Shown: piece by piece, positions 32,482 to 43,726 of the stretch | How positions within the stretch are numbered: the first letter of the stretch is position 1 | Layout: the number at the start of each line of letters is the position of its first letter | From: Microglena sp. YARC | Taxonomy: Eukaryota; Chlorophyta; Chlorophyceae; Chlamydomonadales; Chlamydomonadaceae | DNA length: 64,000 bases | Direction: 5' to 3' | Assembly (NCBI GenBank): GCA_022414725.1 | Contig: CM039463.1 | Location: forward strand, 20,835,822 to 20,899,821 | Translations under genes and position numbers: made by a program | Notes under the pieces: model-generated | The model's input: only the letters and a program-made list of their open reading frames with translations | The model's database searches: none | What the model was told of the DNA's origin: nothing

Positions 32482-33130
32482 CTAGTCCCCGGGTATCGAC
32501 CCGGGGTGTGCTTCCATAAAACGTCTGCACTGAAAAATACTCAGAAAGCTAGTGATGGTGTGGGAGTGGACTGTGTCCGCCAGTTTGAGGGCACATGATC
32601 TCTGAAGTCCAAGAGTGGTCATAGAAGTCAAAAAAGAGGTTGGAATAGTACCAGTTGTTCCAACGGTGATAACTTCATAGTGAACGAGGTATCCAGCCGA
32701 TCTAAGGCCATTTACTAATTCAACATGCTGGGCGTGTTTAGTGATAAACTTAGTAGCATGGTTGGTATTAGAGCAGTATCCAAGCTCAAGAACCCAGAGT
32801 TCTTTATCAGACATACAGGTAGGAGAGTCTATGTCAGGTAGGACGGCAAGATTAGGTCTCATTCTCTTCCAGTCCGCTACAGTAATAGTGGAGGGGCGAA
32901 ACCAGTCAGGGAGACGTTTGCCCAGGACCCCCATGGGGAGGTCCTCTTCCTTGCCAACGTCCATGATCATTCTGCGGGATCCCAGGGCTCCGGTGCAAAT
33001 GGCCTTGTGGATGAGTCGCACTGCGGCGTCACGTCTCTTGATATAGAGCCCCTTGAAAGTCCGGTGTGTGCAGCCCGCCAGGATGTGGCCTGCTCCGTCC
33101 CCAGGTGTGGCAAATGGGGCTTAGGGAGTT
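32482..33130 (-). pseudogene. LINE CCHC knuckle and restriction-like endonuclease
   Basis: SPICHT, then in a shifted frame GAGHILAGCTH, gives a C-x2-C...H-x4-C knuckle. GLYIKRRDAAVRLIHKAI follows. The frame to 32482 contains RPNLAVLPDIDS, KELWVLELGYC and KHAQHVELVNGLRSAGY, the RP(D/N)...E-x-G...H-x-x-L pattern of PD-(D/E)XK nucleases at the C-terminus of REL-type LINEs. TAG ends the frame shortly before the 3' UTR. Confidence 0.75.
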
Positions 33131-34485
33131 CGTGGGTGGGTGAGTGCTTGTAATATAAGGGAGTTTCCAGCGGAATGCAAGTTTACGGTTCCACAGTCTA
33201 CCCCAGCGGGCTTTGAGGATGTGGAATTTAGTTTTACGTTGGATAAGGGTTGAGGTCCAAAATTTGTTACTTGCATGAGGAAGTTGGTGGGGAGTGTTAT
33301 CAGCCCAGGTGGTTGCATAAATCCCTTTAAGAGGGTGTTGGCCAAGGTGGCAGCTAGTGGGCAGGTTAGAGGTGATACCTTGTGTAAGGTTAGGTGCTAG
33401 GATGCGTGGGGGAATATCTCCCATGGGTGTGCGAGGAGGTTGAACTGTGGGCCAGTAGACATTGTGGCGGGGGATTTCCCCAGTGTTGTCAGTAAAATTG
33501 GTGGAGGCAGGGTGCTCAGCTGCCTTGCGTGCCAGAATGTCTGCCCTGTCATTTCCAAGGATACCTGTGTGGGAACGGACTTTACAAAGAGTGGTGTGTG
33601 AGCCATGCAGGATGCGTTGAATGAGGTGTTTTTGAATTGATTGCAGAAGTTCAGTATGAATGGAACGGGTTGTTGTGGTAGGGTCATGAATCATTTTTTT
33701 AATAAGTTGAAGAGAGCAGAGGCTGTCTGTATGGAGTGTAAGGGATTTGTCGTAGTCAATGTTGAGAAGGGCTTGGTGGATGGCTACCAGTTCTGCCCTG
33801 TTGTTAGTTTTGGTGGCCCCTATTCCCCCAGGGTTGATGGTGTAGCTTGTCCTGCAGCCGGGACATATACTGCAGCACCTATTTTACTAGGGTGCCCTGG
33901 TTTACCTTTTATTAGGCTACCATCTGTGTAGACCTGGAGGCTTGAGGAGGGGGTAGCTAGGTGAAGACAAGGGTGAGTAGTGGTAAGAAGAGAGGGAGGA
34001 GGGTGTTGGTGGAGTGGAGTTTGCCAAGGATTTTTGGCAAGAGATTTGAGTTTCCGGGGGTAAGTAATGACAATGTCAGAGAAGGTAAGAGTGGGAGGTG
34101 GAGTGATAGTAGAGGGCTCCCAGGATGAGGAGAGGCTTTGCATGTAGTATGTCCATTGGTCAATAAAAGCTGGGAGTTTAGGAAAATAGGTATCTTGGCT
34201 GTGGGGGTTGCATATAAGGATGAGGTGTAGTTTGTGGGTGGAGGGTGGAGTGTGAGATTTGCTGCCAAGCCAAATTTCAGAGGTAGTATAAAATTCAGAC
34301 TGCGGTCTGGAGTCAATATAGTGAATCCAGGAGTGGTGGAGGAGGGTTTTGTAAGGGGCAGCAAGGTCGTCAGGGAGGAACATCAGGGTGCAGGTAGGGC
34401 TGAGAGTATTTTCAGCATGGTCAGCACTGGCTAGGGCCCACCTTAGAGCTTGGTGTGCTTGTGTCGTGGAGTTAGGAATGTCCAC
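33130..34485 (-). pseudogene. LINE RNase H domain
   Basis: Frame 34485-33820 ends with LQVYTDGSLIKG and IGAAVYVPAAG. After a frameshift come NNRAELVAIHQALL, LHTDSL, then KVRSHTGILGNDRADILAR. These provide the D-E-D-D residues of RNase HI. The downstream segment leads into the zinc knuckle. Confidence 0.85.
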
Positions 34486-34499
34486 CAGTGAGCCCCCAG

Positions 34500-36493
34500 T
34501 CCAGATGGTAAGAAAGGGGTCTTGGTTGGAGCCAAAGAGCTGATCAGCAGGGCTGGTAGAAGAGAAGCTGGTGAGGCTTTGGTCGTAGCTAAGGGGGTTA
34601 GAAGTACGATGGTGAGTAATGCCCAGAGCAGCTGCTGCTTGGTAGAGAAAAGGAGAAAGAGTGTTGGTAGCAGCAGGAGCAGCTCTGTATCTGGTGAAGA
34701 GGGCAGCTAAGTCAGTGTGGTATGTTCCTCCTTGGGTCAGTTGGTTCCATTTGGTAGGGTGGTGATTTTTGAAGTGGTCATAGTTTTGTTTGAGAGAGGT
34801 TAGTCTGTCGTTGGGAATGTGCCCAAGACAGTGACCAGTGGGGTTATAAAGATACGAAACGTTGGTGTGTGTGTGTGTGGATTGGTCATCCAGAGTGGTG
34901 AGGATGCCTGTTTGTATAATGTAGGCTGAGGGTGGTTGAATGTCCCAGTCTGGGTGCCTGTCGTGTGTGTCAATTTTCAGAAGTTTGTGAACAAGGTTGT
35001 GGTTGTCAGCATTAAATCCTGGGGAGGTGGCCCATTGGGCCTTGTTGTTGAAGGTTAGTAAGGTGGGTGTCCTTCCTAGGGTTGAGGTGTGTGGTTAATG
35101 GGGAGTAGTTTTAAAAGTGTGGGTTAATTGGTCGTATGCTGGTTGTCCCAAAAGTTCAACAAGGTGAGACGCATTGTGAGATTGGGGTTTCCAATGTATG
35201 GTGGAGGTAGTGGAGGTAAGAGATGTGCTGTGGTGGATGCTGTATCCCATGTGTGTGTAGGAGTTGATATGTTCGTTGTGCATGATGGTTGGGGCCCATT
35301 GAACGTGGACAACAGTGGAAGTGACTAGTTTGTCGTCGTTGTAGGAGCGCTTGCCCCGCCAGCTCGTGATGTGCAGGGCTTTGTATTGGGATCCGTAGGT
35401 AAAGGTGGAGCAGGCGCGCCGGTGGTGCAGGTGCGCTGCTGTCGGGGGATGTCATGGCCTCGCGGATCCTGTCAGGGTGTGAGGTGGGAGTTATTCTATA
35501 TGCACGGTAAAATTTAGAGGTGGAGGAGTGACGGATCCAGGATTTGCACAAGTAGTGGCGTGCTGCCCAGGTGGCATCACTGCTGGGGCAGCCCCATGCT
35601 TGGTGCGCGTGACTGCCTTCGGTCTGCGTGGGCCACGCCCACCATTGGTTTCCTTCCAGGTCCCCAATGGAATCCGCCTCGTAGTCTGCGTCAGTAACAG
35701 TGGCGTGAGGTTGGTAACGCTGGGTGGGTGGGGTGGAGGGTTCAACAGAAGCAGGAGATTTAACGTTATCGGTTGTGTTCTGCGCAATTGCGTAACCGGG
35801 CGCAAGTTGTCGGTGTGATAGGGGAAGTGGGTCAGAGTGTATTGGGGAGGCGACAGTTTGGAGGGAGGAGAGGTGAGCGGTGAGGCGGTTCAGGGACCGT
35901 TTGTGGTGTTTAGTAACTTTGTGTAAGGTGATAAGAGAGAGATCTGTAGTGCTGACAAGGTGAGTTCCCATGGGGGTGACCAGGTCATGGTATGAATAGA
36001 TGGCCAGGTCATGGAATGGAGTCATGAGTGATACAGGGATTGCCTGTGGAGGGAGAGGAAGGGAGTGTATGTTAAGTTTGTCAAGAAGTTCTGTGTCATT
36101 CCAAGAAATTGTCATGTCAGATTTTTTAATAATTTCCAGCTGGCGGGCTAGGGACATATACTTAAGTTGCTTGCGGGATAGAGAGAGAGGATCTAGAGTG
36201 GTCATGGTGGAAGTTGATTTATTAAGGAGAGCTCTAGTGAGGATTCCCAGGTGACCTTGGTCGTTCATGGACTGGGTGAGGGCTGTTGCAGTAATATGGG
36301 TGTATTCAGTGAGTAGGGAGGGCACCCCTAGTCCTGCCTCTGTTTTAGGGAGGTGGAGTGCTCTTGTCGGAAAAGATCTGGGAAGGGAGCAACAGAGTTT
36401 AACTGTTTTTAATACTGCTCTGTCAATGACGTGAATGTCGGTTAGTGAGAAGGGAGCTACTATCATGGGGGTATTTAATAGCTGCTCTGACAC
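34500..36493 (-). pseudogene. LINE region between RT and RNase H
   Basis: A long frame at 36493-35156 (445 residues) begins with thumb-like sequence (ALHLPKTEAGLGVPSLL, typical of non-LTR RT C-termini) and runs into a variable linker. Around 35560-35690 it has YEADSIGDLEGNQWW and CPSSDATW, faintly like a chromodomain but with a disrupted core. The rest down to 34500 is broken into short frames. Confidence 0.55.
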
Positions 36494-37705
36494 ATTGTGA
36501 AATTATTCGTAAGCATTGGGTGGGGGTTGCCCTGTTTTTAGCTTTGGTGAGGATACTCAGCCCTTTATTGTGAATGGTTTCAATAGTAGAGTGGAGTTGA
36601 GTTTTCCAATTTAAGGTAAGTGAGATGTGAACCCCCAAGTATTTGTAGGCTTGGTCAGGCGGCTGGTAGGTAGCATAGGAGTTTCCTAGTGGAATTTTAT
36701 CTAGCCTTTGTTTGAGAGTGTTGTTGTGAGTAGGTTGAGAGGGGTGTGATTTGTGGAGTATGCCACTGACCACACATTTGGTGGCGTTAAGAGGAATGCC
36801 CGACCAGATGCTAAAAGTTTGAACTTTACCACATTGGATGCGAAGGTCCTCTGAGCTGCCGGTTAGGACAGCAGTGTCGTCAGCATACCCCAAGCTGCTG
36901 GTGTGGTGTTCATCTGCTGTTTTGGAGGGTAGGGATGCTGCTCTGTATCCTCGTCCCCCAGAACGGAGCCATCTGTGTAGGGGTTCTAGAAAGATAATGA
37001 AGAGTAGGGGGGAGAGAGTATCCCCCTGGATGGTGCCCCTAGTGATGGGGATGGGGGAGCCAGGTGTATTGTTAAGGAGAATATGTGTAGTAGAGTTTGT
37101 GTAGATTCCTTTAATAGTGTATATCGTGTCGTGGGTGTAACCCAAGCTGTGCATGATGCAGAGAAGTTTTTGGTGATCAATCATGTTAAAAGCAGAGCTA
37201 AAGTCGAAGTAGGCAGCATAGAGGTCCTAATGGAAGAGGGCAGCGTCCTCGATGTTGTGGAGTAGGTTCAAGAGTTGTCTATAGGTACTTTTGTCTTTTC
37301 TGAAACCTTCTTGGCAGGCGCTAAGAATGTGGTTGGTTTCAGAGTAGGTAGTAATAGTGTTAGTAACAAGGGAGGTCCAGAGTTTGGCTACAGCATTGTT
37401 AAGGCCTATTGGCCTGTAGTTTTGAGGTAAGCAAGGATCTGATTTTTTGTAGAGCATGAGTGTGTGTGAGGTTTTCCAGCAGTCTGGTGTTTCTCCCAGG
37501 ATCCATACTAGCTGCATGAGTTTGTGTATGATGAGGTGCATTTCCTGTGGGAGGCACATAAGTAATTCATTAGGTATGCCGTCTGGGCCAGTGGCTTTGT
37601 TGGTAGAGAGTTTCCTAATACAGTCAGCATAGGTGGTTGAGGAGGAGAGAAAGGTGTAGGGAGAGGCAGTGTTTTGTATGGAGTTGGCTGGAGTTTCCAA
37701 GTGGT
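36423..37705 (-). pseudogene. LINE reverse transcriptase domain, frameshifted
   Basis: The first frame (37700-37227) has NKATGPDGIPNELL, YKKSDPCLPQNYRPIGL and QEGFRKDKSTYRQL. After a frameshift near 37210 comes AAYFDFSSAFNMIDHQK, then TRGTIQGDTLSPLLF, the catalytic GYADDTAVL, and YKYLGV. All RT blocks of non-LTR elements are present in order. The single frameshift between blocks 2 and 3 disables the copy as read. Confidence 0.9.
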
Positions 37706-38670
37706 ATTTGTCTGTGTGTATTTCCCATGGAGGGGGGTGGCGTGTCGTGTATAGTCATCTGAGATGGGTGGAGTGGGAGGTGACATGAGTTTTCCCATAT
37801 GTTTAGTCATAACTTCCAGGAGAACCTGGGTGCTAGTGCTGAGTGTGTGTGTGGATGCGTCCAGTAGAGCAGTGGGTGTGTGTGTGATTTTCAGGAGAGA
37901 AAATATACCTGTGAGTTTTGTCGTGCTTGTGTACTGAGGCGGGCGTCGGAATTTCTTAATGGAGGCGGTTGCTCTCTCCTCTTTGAGTGCAACCTGCATG
38001 TGACGTAATTCTGTAATACTTTGTTTAATATCAGCAGTTAAGGAGAGACAATAGTCAGAGAGGAGTAAATTTTGAAAGTGCTGTTGTATTTTAATTTTAG
38101 TGGTAGGTGAGTATGTGCCTGCCGTGTGAGGTGTGCTTCTAAGTTCCATGTATTGTTGTTGGTCAAGGTGGTTGGAACTGTTCGGATTGCTTTAATGTGT
38201 TTAATATGGTAGTTAAGTCTTCTGTAGGTTTTGGCAGTTTGTCTTGGCAGGAAGGTGCCTGGTGTACTAGGCTTGGTAGGGCAGGTGTCAGTCATGATGG
38301 AGAGAGCTTGGTGAAGAGTGACCATGAGATGATTTGTCATGCTGTTAAGGTCTTCTGGTATGGTGGCTTTGAGTTCTTGTCTAATAGATTGAATGTGTGC
38401 AGATGTTTTATCTTCTCCCAGTAAAGTTTGTGCTATAGTCCAGGCTTTATCTATGTTAATGTGGCTGTGCTGGAATTGATGGAGAAATTGATTAGAGATG
38501 GCTTCTTTAGCTTTGGCCATGTCTTGTTGCTTGAGAGGAAGCTGCAGTTGAGGTGTTGGATTGTGAGGTGGTATGTCAAGGTTAGGAGGGGGAAAGAGAG
38601 AGGAGGTAATGTGTTGTTCCAGGGTCAAGTGGTCCAGTGTGTCTCCCATTTGGTGTGCAGTTTCTGTCAC
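37508..38670 (-). pseudogene. LINE region between endonuclease and RT
   Basis: Frames 38670-38038 and 38149-37508 overlap with a shift. They encode TAKTYRRLNYHIKHIKAIR and similar helical, basic sequence typical of the region between the APE and RT domains. No separate domain recognised. Confidence 0.6.
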
Positions 38671-38689
38671 CGTGGTTGCAGTTGGGGGG

Positions 38690-39475
38690 TTGATGAGAAT
38701 GATGTCATCTATCCTGCTACTGTAGGAAGTGTTGTCTGAGTAAGTGTGGGGACGTGGTGACGGTTGAATGTGAATTGGATATTTATTAAGGTGTTGATAG
38801 TGGGGCTGGTCCTCCAGGTGCTTGATTGTGTTGCTTCTATCAGAAAGGTAGTAGGCTGCATTCCAGTCTCCCCCTGAAATATAGTGATGAGAGGGGTTTT
38901 GGGATATAATGTAGTGAATGTGTTAATAAATTCGGGCTCTTTTGGCAGGGTCATTGCAGGGCATGTAGACGCCTAAAATGTGGGTAGTGTTGTTAATAGT
39001 TTGATGAGTGAGATGACCAGCTATGTCAGTGGGGACTTCATGTTTAATTTGGATGTGTAGTAAGAGTCTTTTTTATAAGTGTGATAACTCCAGCTGAGCG
39101 GGTTACAATGTTGTCTGCATTGGTAGCTTGCTTAATGGTTTTGCTGCTGTGATGAAAGTGGTAGTCAGATAGGTATTGTTTGATCATATTAATTATACCT
39201 GTGTTGTTAGAGGTGAGTTTTGTTTCGGTGAGAATAGCAATGTCTGGCTCATTAGTTCGAATATGGTCGTAGAGTGTTTCCCAGGATGAGAAGATGCCTC
39301 TGCAGTTGGAAGTGATAATGTTAGTGAGATAGAGTGCAGTTTGCTGCTGTTGAACAGGATATGAGGTAGTGTGGGTTATTTTAATTCTTTTCGTTGGAAG
39401 GGTTTTTGTGGTGAGTCTGGGGGGAGTAGGTTTCTTGGTAGGAGGTTCTGCTCCAAAGATCCTGCTCTGGCGCAT
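38690..39475 (-). pseudogene. LINE AP-like endonuclease domain, frameshifted
   Basis: Frame 39475-39044 encodes SNCRGIFSSWETLYDHIR, EPDIAILTETKL and RSAGVITLIKK. A shifted frame continues with ILGVYMPCNDPAKR, another with GGDWNAAYYLSDRSN and SSRIDDIILIN. These are the N, E, GDWNA and SRIDDI motifs of APE endonucleases. At least two frameshifts break the domain. Confidence 0.8.
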
Positions 39476-39672
39476 CTTGTTGCTGTCGGGTATGGCAGGT
39501 CTAGTAGGGATAGGAAGGTTAGTCTTGGGAGGTTGAGTTGTATCCCTGGGTGTTTTTTTGGTGGTCGGTGATTTATGTGTAGAGTTTGAGTGGAGGGAAG
39601 TGGGGTTGCAACGGGTAGAGGTTCTTTTAGGTTTCTTAGATTTGGGAGGCTCCTCATCATCAGAGACAAGGT

Positions 39673-41400
39673 CTACAGTTTCTGTAGGAGCTGGGGCTCT
39701 GTAGGATCTGCAGGGTGAATGTGATCTGTAGGGTGTGGAAGGTCTGAGAGAAGTTGTTGAAGTTGTGAGGAGTCTGTAAGATCCATCTGGTCTGTAAGAA
39801 CTATCTGGTCTGAGGAGTCGGTAGCATTGTGAGTAAGAGTGGTAGGTAGGTCTATAATGATAGTTTGAGTTGGGTTGTTTGGTTCATAGTAAATTTCAGG
39901 CTGGAAAAGTTGAGGGCAAGGTAGTCCAGATGTGTCTGTAAGGGTGTAAATGTGCCCTTGAAGATGTTGCCAGTCAGGAGGCTTCAGGGGATAGGGGCCT
40001 TCAGAGTTCATATCCCACCACTCACCGTCCAGTTGCTTAATGGCCTTAGCATGTCCATATCCAGAGTGATAATGTAGGAGGAAGCAAGAGCAGTTGGTAG
40101 GGATGCGTTGTAGGATCTGCATCTGTGAGCTGCCCAGCATGATACCTTCAGAGTAGGTCAGTGAAGTCCCTGCGATTTCTGTGTGGGGGCTAATATGGTG
40201 GGGAATGTATCTTGGGTTGGTGTGCTTAGTAAGGAGGCCAAGGTGAGATTTGTTGGAAGAAAGGTAGAAATTAAACTGGTAACTAGAATAGTTACCAGTG
40301 AGACTGTCATAGTGCCCTTCTAGGGTCCATTGTTGGCACGTATAGTTGCGCACATGAGTGTCTAATTTTACAGAAAAGTCTAGGATTTCGTCAAGATCGA
40401 GAGCTTTGTACCCCAGGTAAATGTTGATGGAGTGTATTTGGCAGTTGGAGTCGATTTGGGGTTCCCAGTATGGGAGATTGGTGCGGTGGGTGGTCTGGGT
40501 TGTTTGTACGGCGGGGGTGGGGGTGGTGGCTTGGTCCTCCTCCATGGGGTCCTCCAGGAGGTCCTCCTCCATAGGGTTGATGGGGTTGTGATCTAGCCAT
40601 GCTTCATTGGGTTGTCCTGGTTGTAGTGTATAGGTGTGGCCCTGGATGCTCGCCCATTTACGAGGGGTGTTCAGGAGAATGGGTTGGTGTTTGAGAGAGT
40701 CTATCAAGTACCACTCACCCTGGAAGTGTTTGATTGTGGCTGCATGGCCAAATACCGTGCTGAAGTTGAGTATGCATGCCTGGTGGGGGTGGAGGCGCTC
40801 TAATATCTGTTCCTTTGTGCTGCCCGGCATGATGCCCTTGGGGTATGTCTCTCGGTGTCCATGGGTTAGGAAGGGGAAGCTGAGCAGGGCTGTAAGGGGG
40901 GTTATTACAACGGGGTGAGGATGCCCACAATGGGGTGGTGTGTAGATGCAGGAAGGAGCTAAGCAGGGGGACTGAGAAGTTGCCCTGGCCGTGTCCAGTT
41001 GTGTAGTGCTCGTCCCTAATTCTACGGCGGCTGGTGTGGAGGTGATCAGCGTATGCGAGGATAGCTAGGGGTTCTATGTACGGACCTCCTAGGTAGGTAT
41101 TTATGGCGTGGGACTGGCAGAAATTATATGCTTGGGGTTCCCAGTATGGGAGGTGGGGTTGGGAGGGGAGAAGAGGGAGGGGGAGAGGGGGTTGGTCTCC
41201 TCCTCTACACGTGGGGTGGGGGGGTGGGCAGTTGGATCTGGATGTGTTTAGGCTGGTGGGGATGGCTGGGTGGGGGAGGCTGTTGGTGGCCTGGGGACCC
41301 CCAAGTTGGCTATTCATTGAGTGGGCCTGGCAGAGGTCGAATACTTGAGGTTCCCAGTATGAGGGGTGGGGCGGGGGTAGGGGGTATGGAGTGGGGGCGA
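39673..41400 (-). CDS. Tandem cysteine-protease-like modules of the LINE (Josephin/ULP-like)
   Basis: Three modules share YWEPQ-x4-C-Q-x-H-[AS]-[MI]-N-x2-L-G: one near 41330-41370 (cysteine box only), one at 41100-41165, and one at 40410-40470 (YWEPQIDSNCQIHSINIYLG). The last two are each followed by a His motif (VFGHAATIKH, GYGHAKAIKQ) and W-x-x-x-(D/N)-S (WYLIDS, WWDMNSE). This C...H...D/N order fits Josephin or ULP/OTU-type peptidases. The first full module is broken by a frameshift near 40800; the second lies in an open frame of 385 residues (39673-40830). The linker PPHPTCRG is also duplicated. Function in the element is unknown; deubiquitinase or polyprotein processing are options. Confidence 0.6.
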
Positions 41401-41664
41401 GGTCTGACCCCTTCCTCTACAGGTGGGGTGAGGGGGCAGGCAAGCGGGTTGAGGTGTAATTAGGGTAGTGAGGATGGTGAGGTGTATGAGGCTGGTGATG
41501 ACCTGGGGAGTCATGAGGTAATACAAGCAGGTGGTTACCGGGAGGTAATATAATAGCATGGAGGTTCCGATGATGAGGCAGGGGCGGCAGGGGACCACGT
41601 CTTCTTACATGAGCATCTCCGTGCCTTATAGATAAAAGCCTTGCTGCCTCTTCCCTGTCTACGT

Positions 41665-41913
41665 CTAGTAGCTCTGTTTAGGGTAGGGGGGGGGGCAGTC
41701 TGGCAGGGTCATGTAGATGCATGTGGTGATTAATGCCCATCCCGCTATTATAATGTTCCATAGTATGAGCCCCTGGGCCCATGCGTCTGAGGCATAGGGA
41801 GTGAGCCACCACCGAAAAATACTAGAAATGGTATCACCATGAGGGCACATGCTCAGGTATGGATTTACCCAGGATTGTCTTTGGGCCATCCTCTTATCAC
41901 ACCTAGGTTGCAC
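41665..41913 (-). CDS. Short LINE segment with membrane-like stretch
   Basis: Frame of 82 residues starting MQPRCDKRMAQRQ. It has a hydrophobic run, GLILWNIIIAGWALITTCIY, of 20 residues. The next frame (41314-41598) also has a Leu/Tyr-rich hydrophobic start. Whether these are genuine coding parts of the LINE polyprotein or translated untranslated sequence is unclear. Confidence 0.3.
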   Translation of the reverse strand: MQPRCDKRMAQRQSWVNPYLSMCPHGDTISSIFRWWLTPYASDAWAQGLILWNIIIAGWALITTCIYMTLPDCPPPYPKQSY

Positions 41914-41944
41914 ATGGTGTACATATTGGGCCAGGGTGCCTACT

Positions 41945-43168
41945 CTACTGGATGCTTTTGGGGAGAGGGGCTTTAGCTTCTTTGTGGGAAGGCTTGTTAC
42001 TTCTTTGGGGGAAGATTTGTGCTTCTTTGGAGGAAGGCTTGTTGCTCCTTTGTAGGAAGACTTGCTCGTTTGTAATGAGGCTTGTTGCTTCTTTGTAGGA
42101 AAGACTTGTGCTCGTTTGTAATGAGGCTTGTTGCTTCTTTGTAGGAAGACTTGTGCTCGTTTGTAATGAGGCTTGTTGCTTCTTTGTAGGAAGACTTGTG
42201 CTCGTTTGTAATGAGGCTTGTTGCTTCTTTGGAGGAAGACTTGTGCTCTTTTGGAGAGAGGCTTGTGCTCCTTTGGGGGGAGACTTGGTGTTTATTATGA
42301 TGATGACTTTTTGGTGGGGGCATGCTGTGTGTGAAGGGTCGTACGATGGTATGATTGCAAGGTGGCATGGTCTCTTCAGGTGGGTATTGACAGCAAGTTG
42401 GTGATCTAGATTTTGGGTGTTGGCATGGTCACCTGGTCGCATGGTTGCATGGTTGAGAAATCGTCTCATGTGGGTCCTGGCGGCAGGTTGGTGATCTGAG
42501 TTCGCTGCATTGCCCTGATCGCATGGTCTCGTTAGGTTGGAATTGGTAGCAAGGCGGTGTTCTATATTCGCAGAGCCGCTAGTATGGATCTTACCCTGCT
42601 TCGGCTTTTCTTGTTTCGACTCTCCTTGCTTATGCAATTCTTGTGCGGCACGGGGGCTAATTTTGTACATGATTGGGCAAGTTGTGTCGCGCTTGAGCTG
42701 TTCGAGTGATGAGGCCTTAGTATTTGTGGTAGTTGCCAGGAGTCGTTTATGACGATCGGTCTGCGGGTCCGCGTTCAGAAGGGTAATGTGACGCTCGGTG
42801 GGAAGGTCCGCGTTCGAAAAAGCAGGTAGCTGTCCTGGGTACCTGCATGGAGGGGGAAAGTGTTCGTTAGTAGGTTTCTCGATTGCATGGAGCCTTCGCT
42901 CCTGGCAGCGACCATCAAGAATGCACCAGGGATACGCGCTTTGCATCCCCCCCTGTTGGGAAGTCCAGGGAGAGGCGCATTCTGTCCGGAAATTCATACT
43001 TCCGACTGCCCAGAGGTGCAGCCGACCAAAATAACCGCATATCACCCTGCGATCACAGCGATTGCTGCGACTCGCGTCAGATGTTGAAGACAGCCACTTC
43101 GATAGCAGCATCGCCTCTGCGGAAGCATGAGCTCCTGTTTGGTTGCAGTTTCGGGGAGAGTTGACCAA
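41945..43168 (-). CDS. LINE N-terminal ORF with tandem peptide repeats
   Basis: An open frame of 407 residues starting MVNSPRNCNQTG. The first 280 residues are basic and unremarkable. The C-terminal third repeats a unit close to QASLQTSTSLPTKKQ about six times, mirrored in DNA by a 50-bp repeat at 41985-42270. It precedes the protease-like region, the place of ORF1 in a two-ORF LINE. No RRM or esterase domain is recognised, so RNA binding is only a guess. Confidence 0.55.
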   Translation of the reverse strand: MVNSPRNCNQTGAHASAEAMLLSKWLSSTSDASRSNRCDRRVICGYFGRLHLWAVGSMNFRTECASPWTSQQGGMQSAYPWCILDGRCQERRLHAIEKPTNEHFPPPCRYPGQLPAFSNADLPTERHITLLNADPQTDRHKRLLATTTNTKASSLEQLKRDTTCPIMYKISPRAAQELHKQGESKQEKPKQGKIHTSGSANIEHRLATNSNLTRPCDQGNAANSDHQPAARTHMRRFLNHATMRPGDHANTQNLDHQLAVNTHLKRPCHLAIIPSYDPSHTACPHQKVIIIINTKSPPKGAQASLQKSTSLPPKKQQASLQTSTSLPTKKQQASLQTSTSLPTKKQQASLQTSTSLSYKEATSLITNEQVFLQRSNKPSSKEAQIFPQRSNKPSHKEAKAPLPKSIQ

Positions 43169-43336
43169 AACTGCACGAAACAGAGAGCAGGTGGTATCAT
43201 TCGGTAGCGCAGACGCAGGAGGATGCGAATGCGCTACGCGAATGCTAAGAAGGAGAATGAGTAGCGAGAAGGTTACATGGGAAATTCGAATGGTGTAGTC
43301 CCTAGCATCCAGACTTCCTCCGGAAGCTAAATAGAA

Positions 43337-43726
43337 GGGCTAAGAGTTGCCGAGGCCTAAAAAGCGAGATTCTACCAGAAGACGTGAAGGGCCAAAGGCA
43401 CAGGAAAATCACCAAACAAACAAGGAGAGAGGCATAGAGCTCTAAAAAGGCGGCCTTAACACTCCCTATCGAAAGGCAAACACAAGGCCAAGCCGTCAGC
43501 CAAAACGCCACAAGGAAAAGCACAGCTAAGAAAGGACACTTAACAACCTAAGCAGAACTGCTAACACGATAAAAAGCGTGAGGAAAAGCGAAAGACCAAG
43601 ACCAGCGGGGGAAAGCTAAGAGAGTCCATAGCCTATCTGTCAAGAAACCATCAAGACCGCAATCAACCGCATCAGCTTCGTCCGGCCCGGGATCGCTCTA
43701 CGATGGAGCCATCCCATTCCGAACGG
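43337..43726. other. Right remainder of the sequence inserted in the split MITE
   Basis: About 390 bp of A/G-rich DNA (agggctaagagttgccgagg ...) between the LTR element's target duplication and the right half of the MITE. Together with 24432-26273 it forms one older insertion. No coding frame recognised. Confidence 0.45.

Larger units (their letters stand above)
32210..43329 (-). mobile_element. Dualen-like LINE with APE, RT, RNase H and restriction-like endonuclease domains
   Basis: The 11.1-kb body, 32222-43317, is flanked by the 12-bp duplication ctccggaagcta (32210-32221 and 43318-43329). The 3' tail is caatttcaatttcaat. Minus-strand order: N-terminal repeat-rich ORF, protease-like modules, AP endonuclease (GDWNA), reverse transcriptase (YADD), long linker, RNase H, CCHC knuckle, PD-(D/E)XK-like endonuclease. 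Two endonuclease types in one LINE is the mark of the Dualen group first described in Chlamydomonas. At least eight frameshifts interrupt the coding region, so this copy is dead unless some are sequencing errors. Confidence 0.88.
26279..43331 (+). mobile_element. LTR retrotransposon without recognisable pol, interrupted by a LINE in its 3' LTR
   Basis: 5' LTR 26279-26527 (starts tgttattatacc, ends ggaagctaaa). The interior runs to 31977 and ends in the purine tract ggaattggggggga. The 3' LTR starts tgttatataccgg at 31978, is interrupted after 32221 by the LINE, and ends at 43331. Target duplication tagaa is at 26274-26278 and 43332-43336. The interior of about 5.45 kb has no visible gag zinc knuckle, protease, RT or integrase, so the element looks non-autonomous (LARD-like). 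Orientation follows the polypurine tract. Confidence 0.85.

Noticed and set aside
35560..35690. Chromodomain in the LINE
   Set aside because: YEADSIGDLEG and CPSSDATW resemble its ends, but the core aromatic strand pattern is missing; too weak to call.
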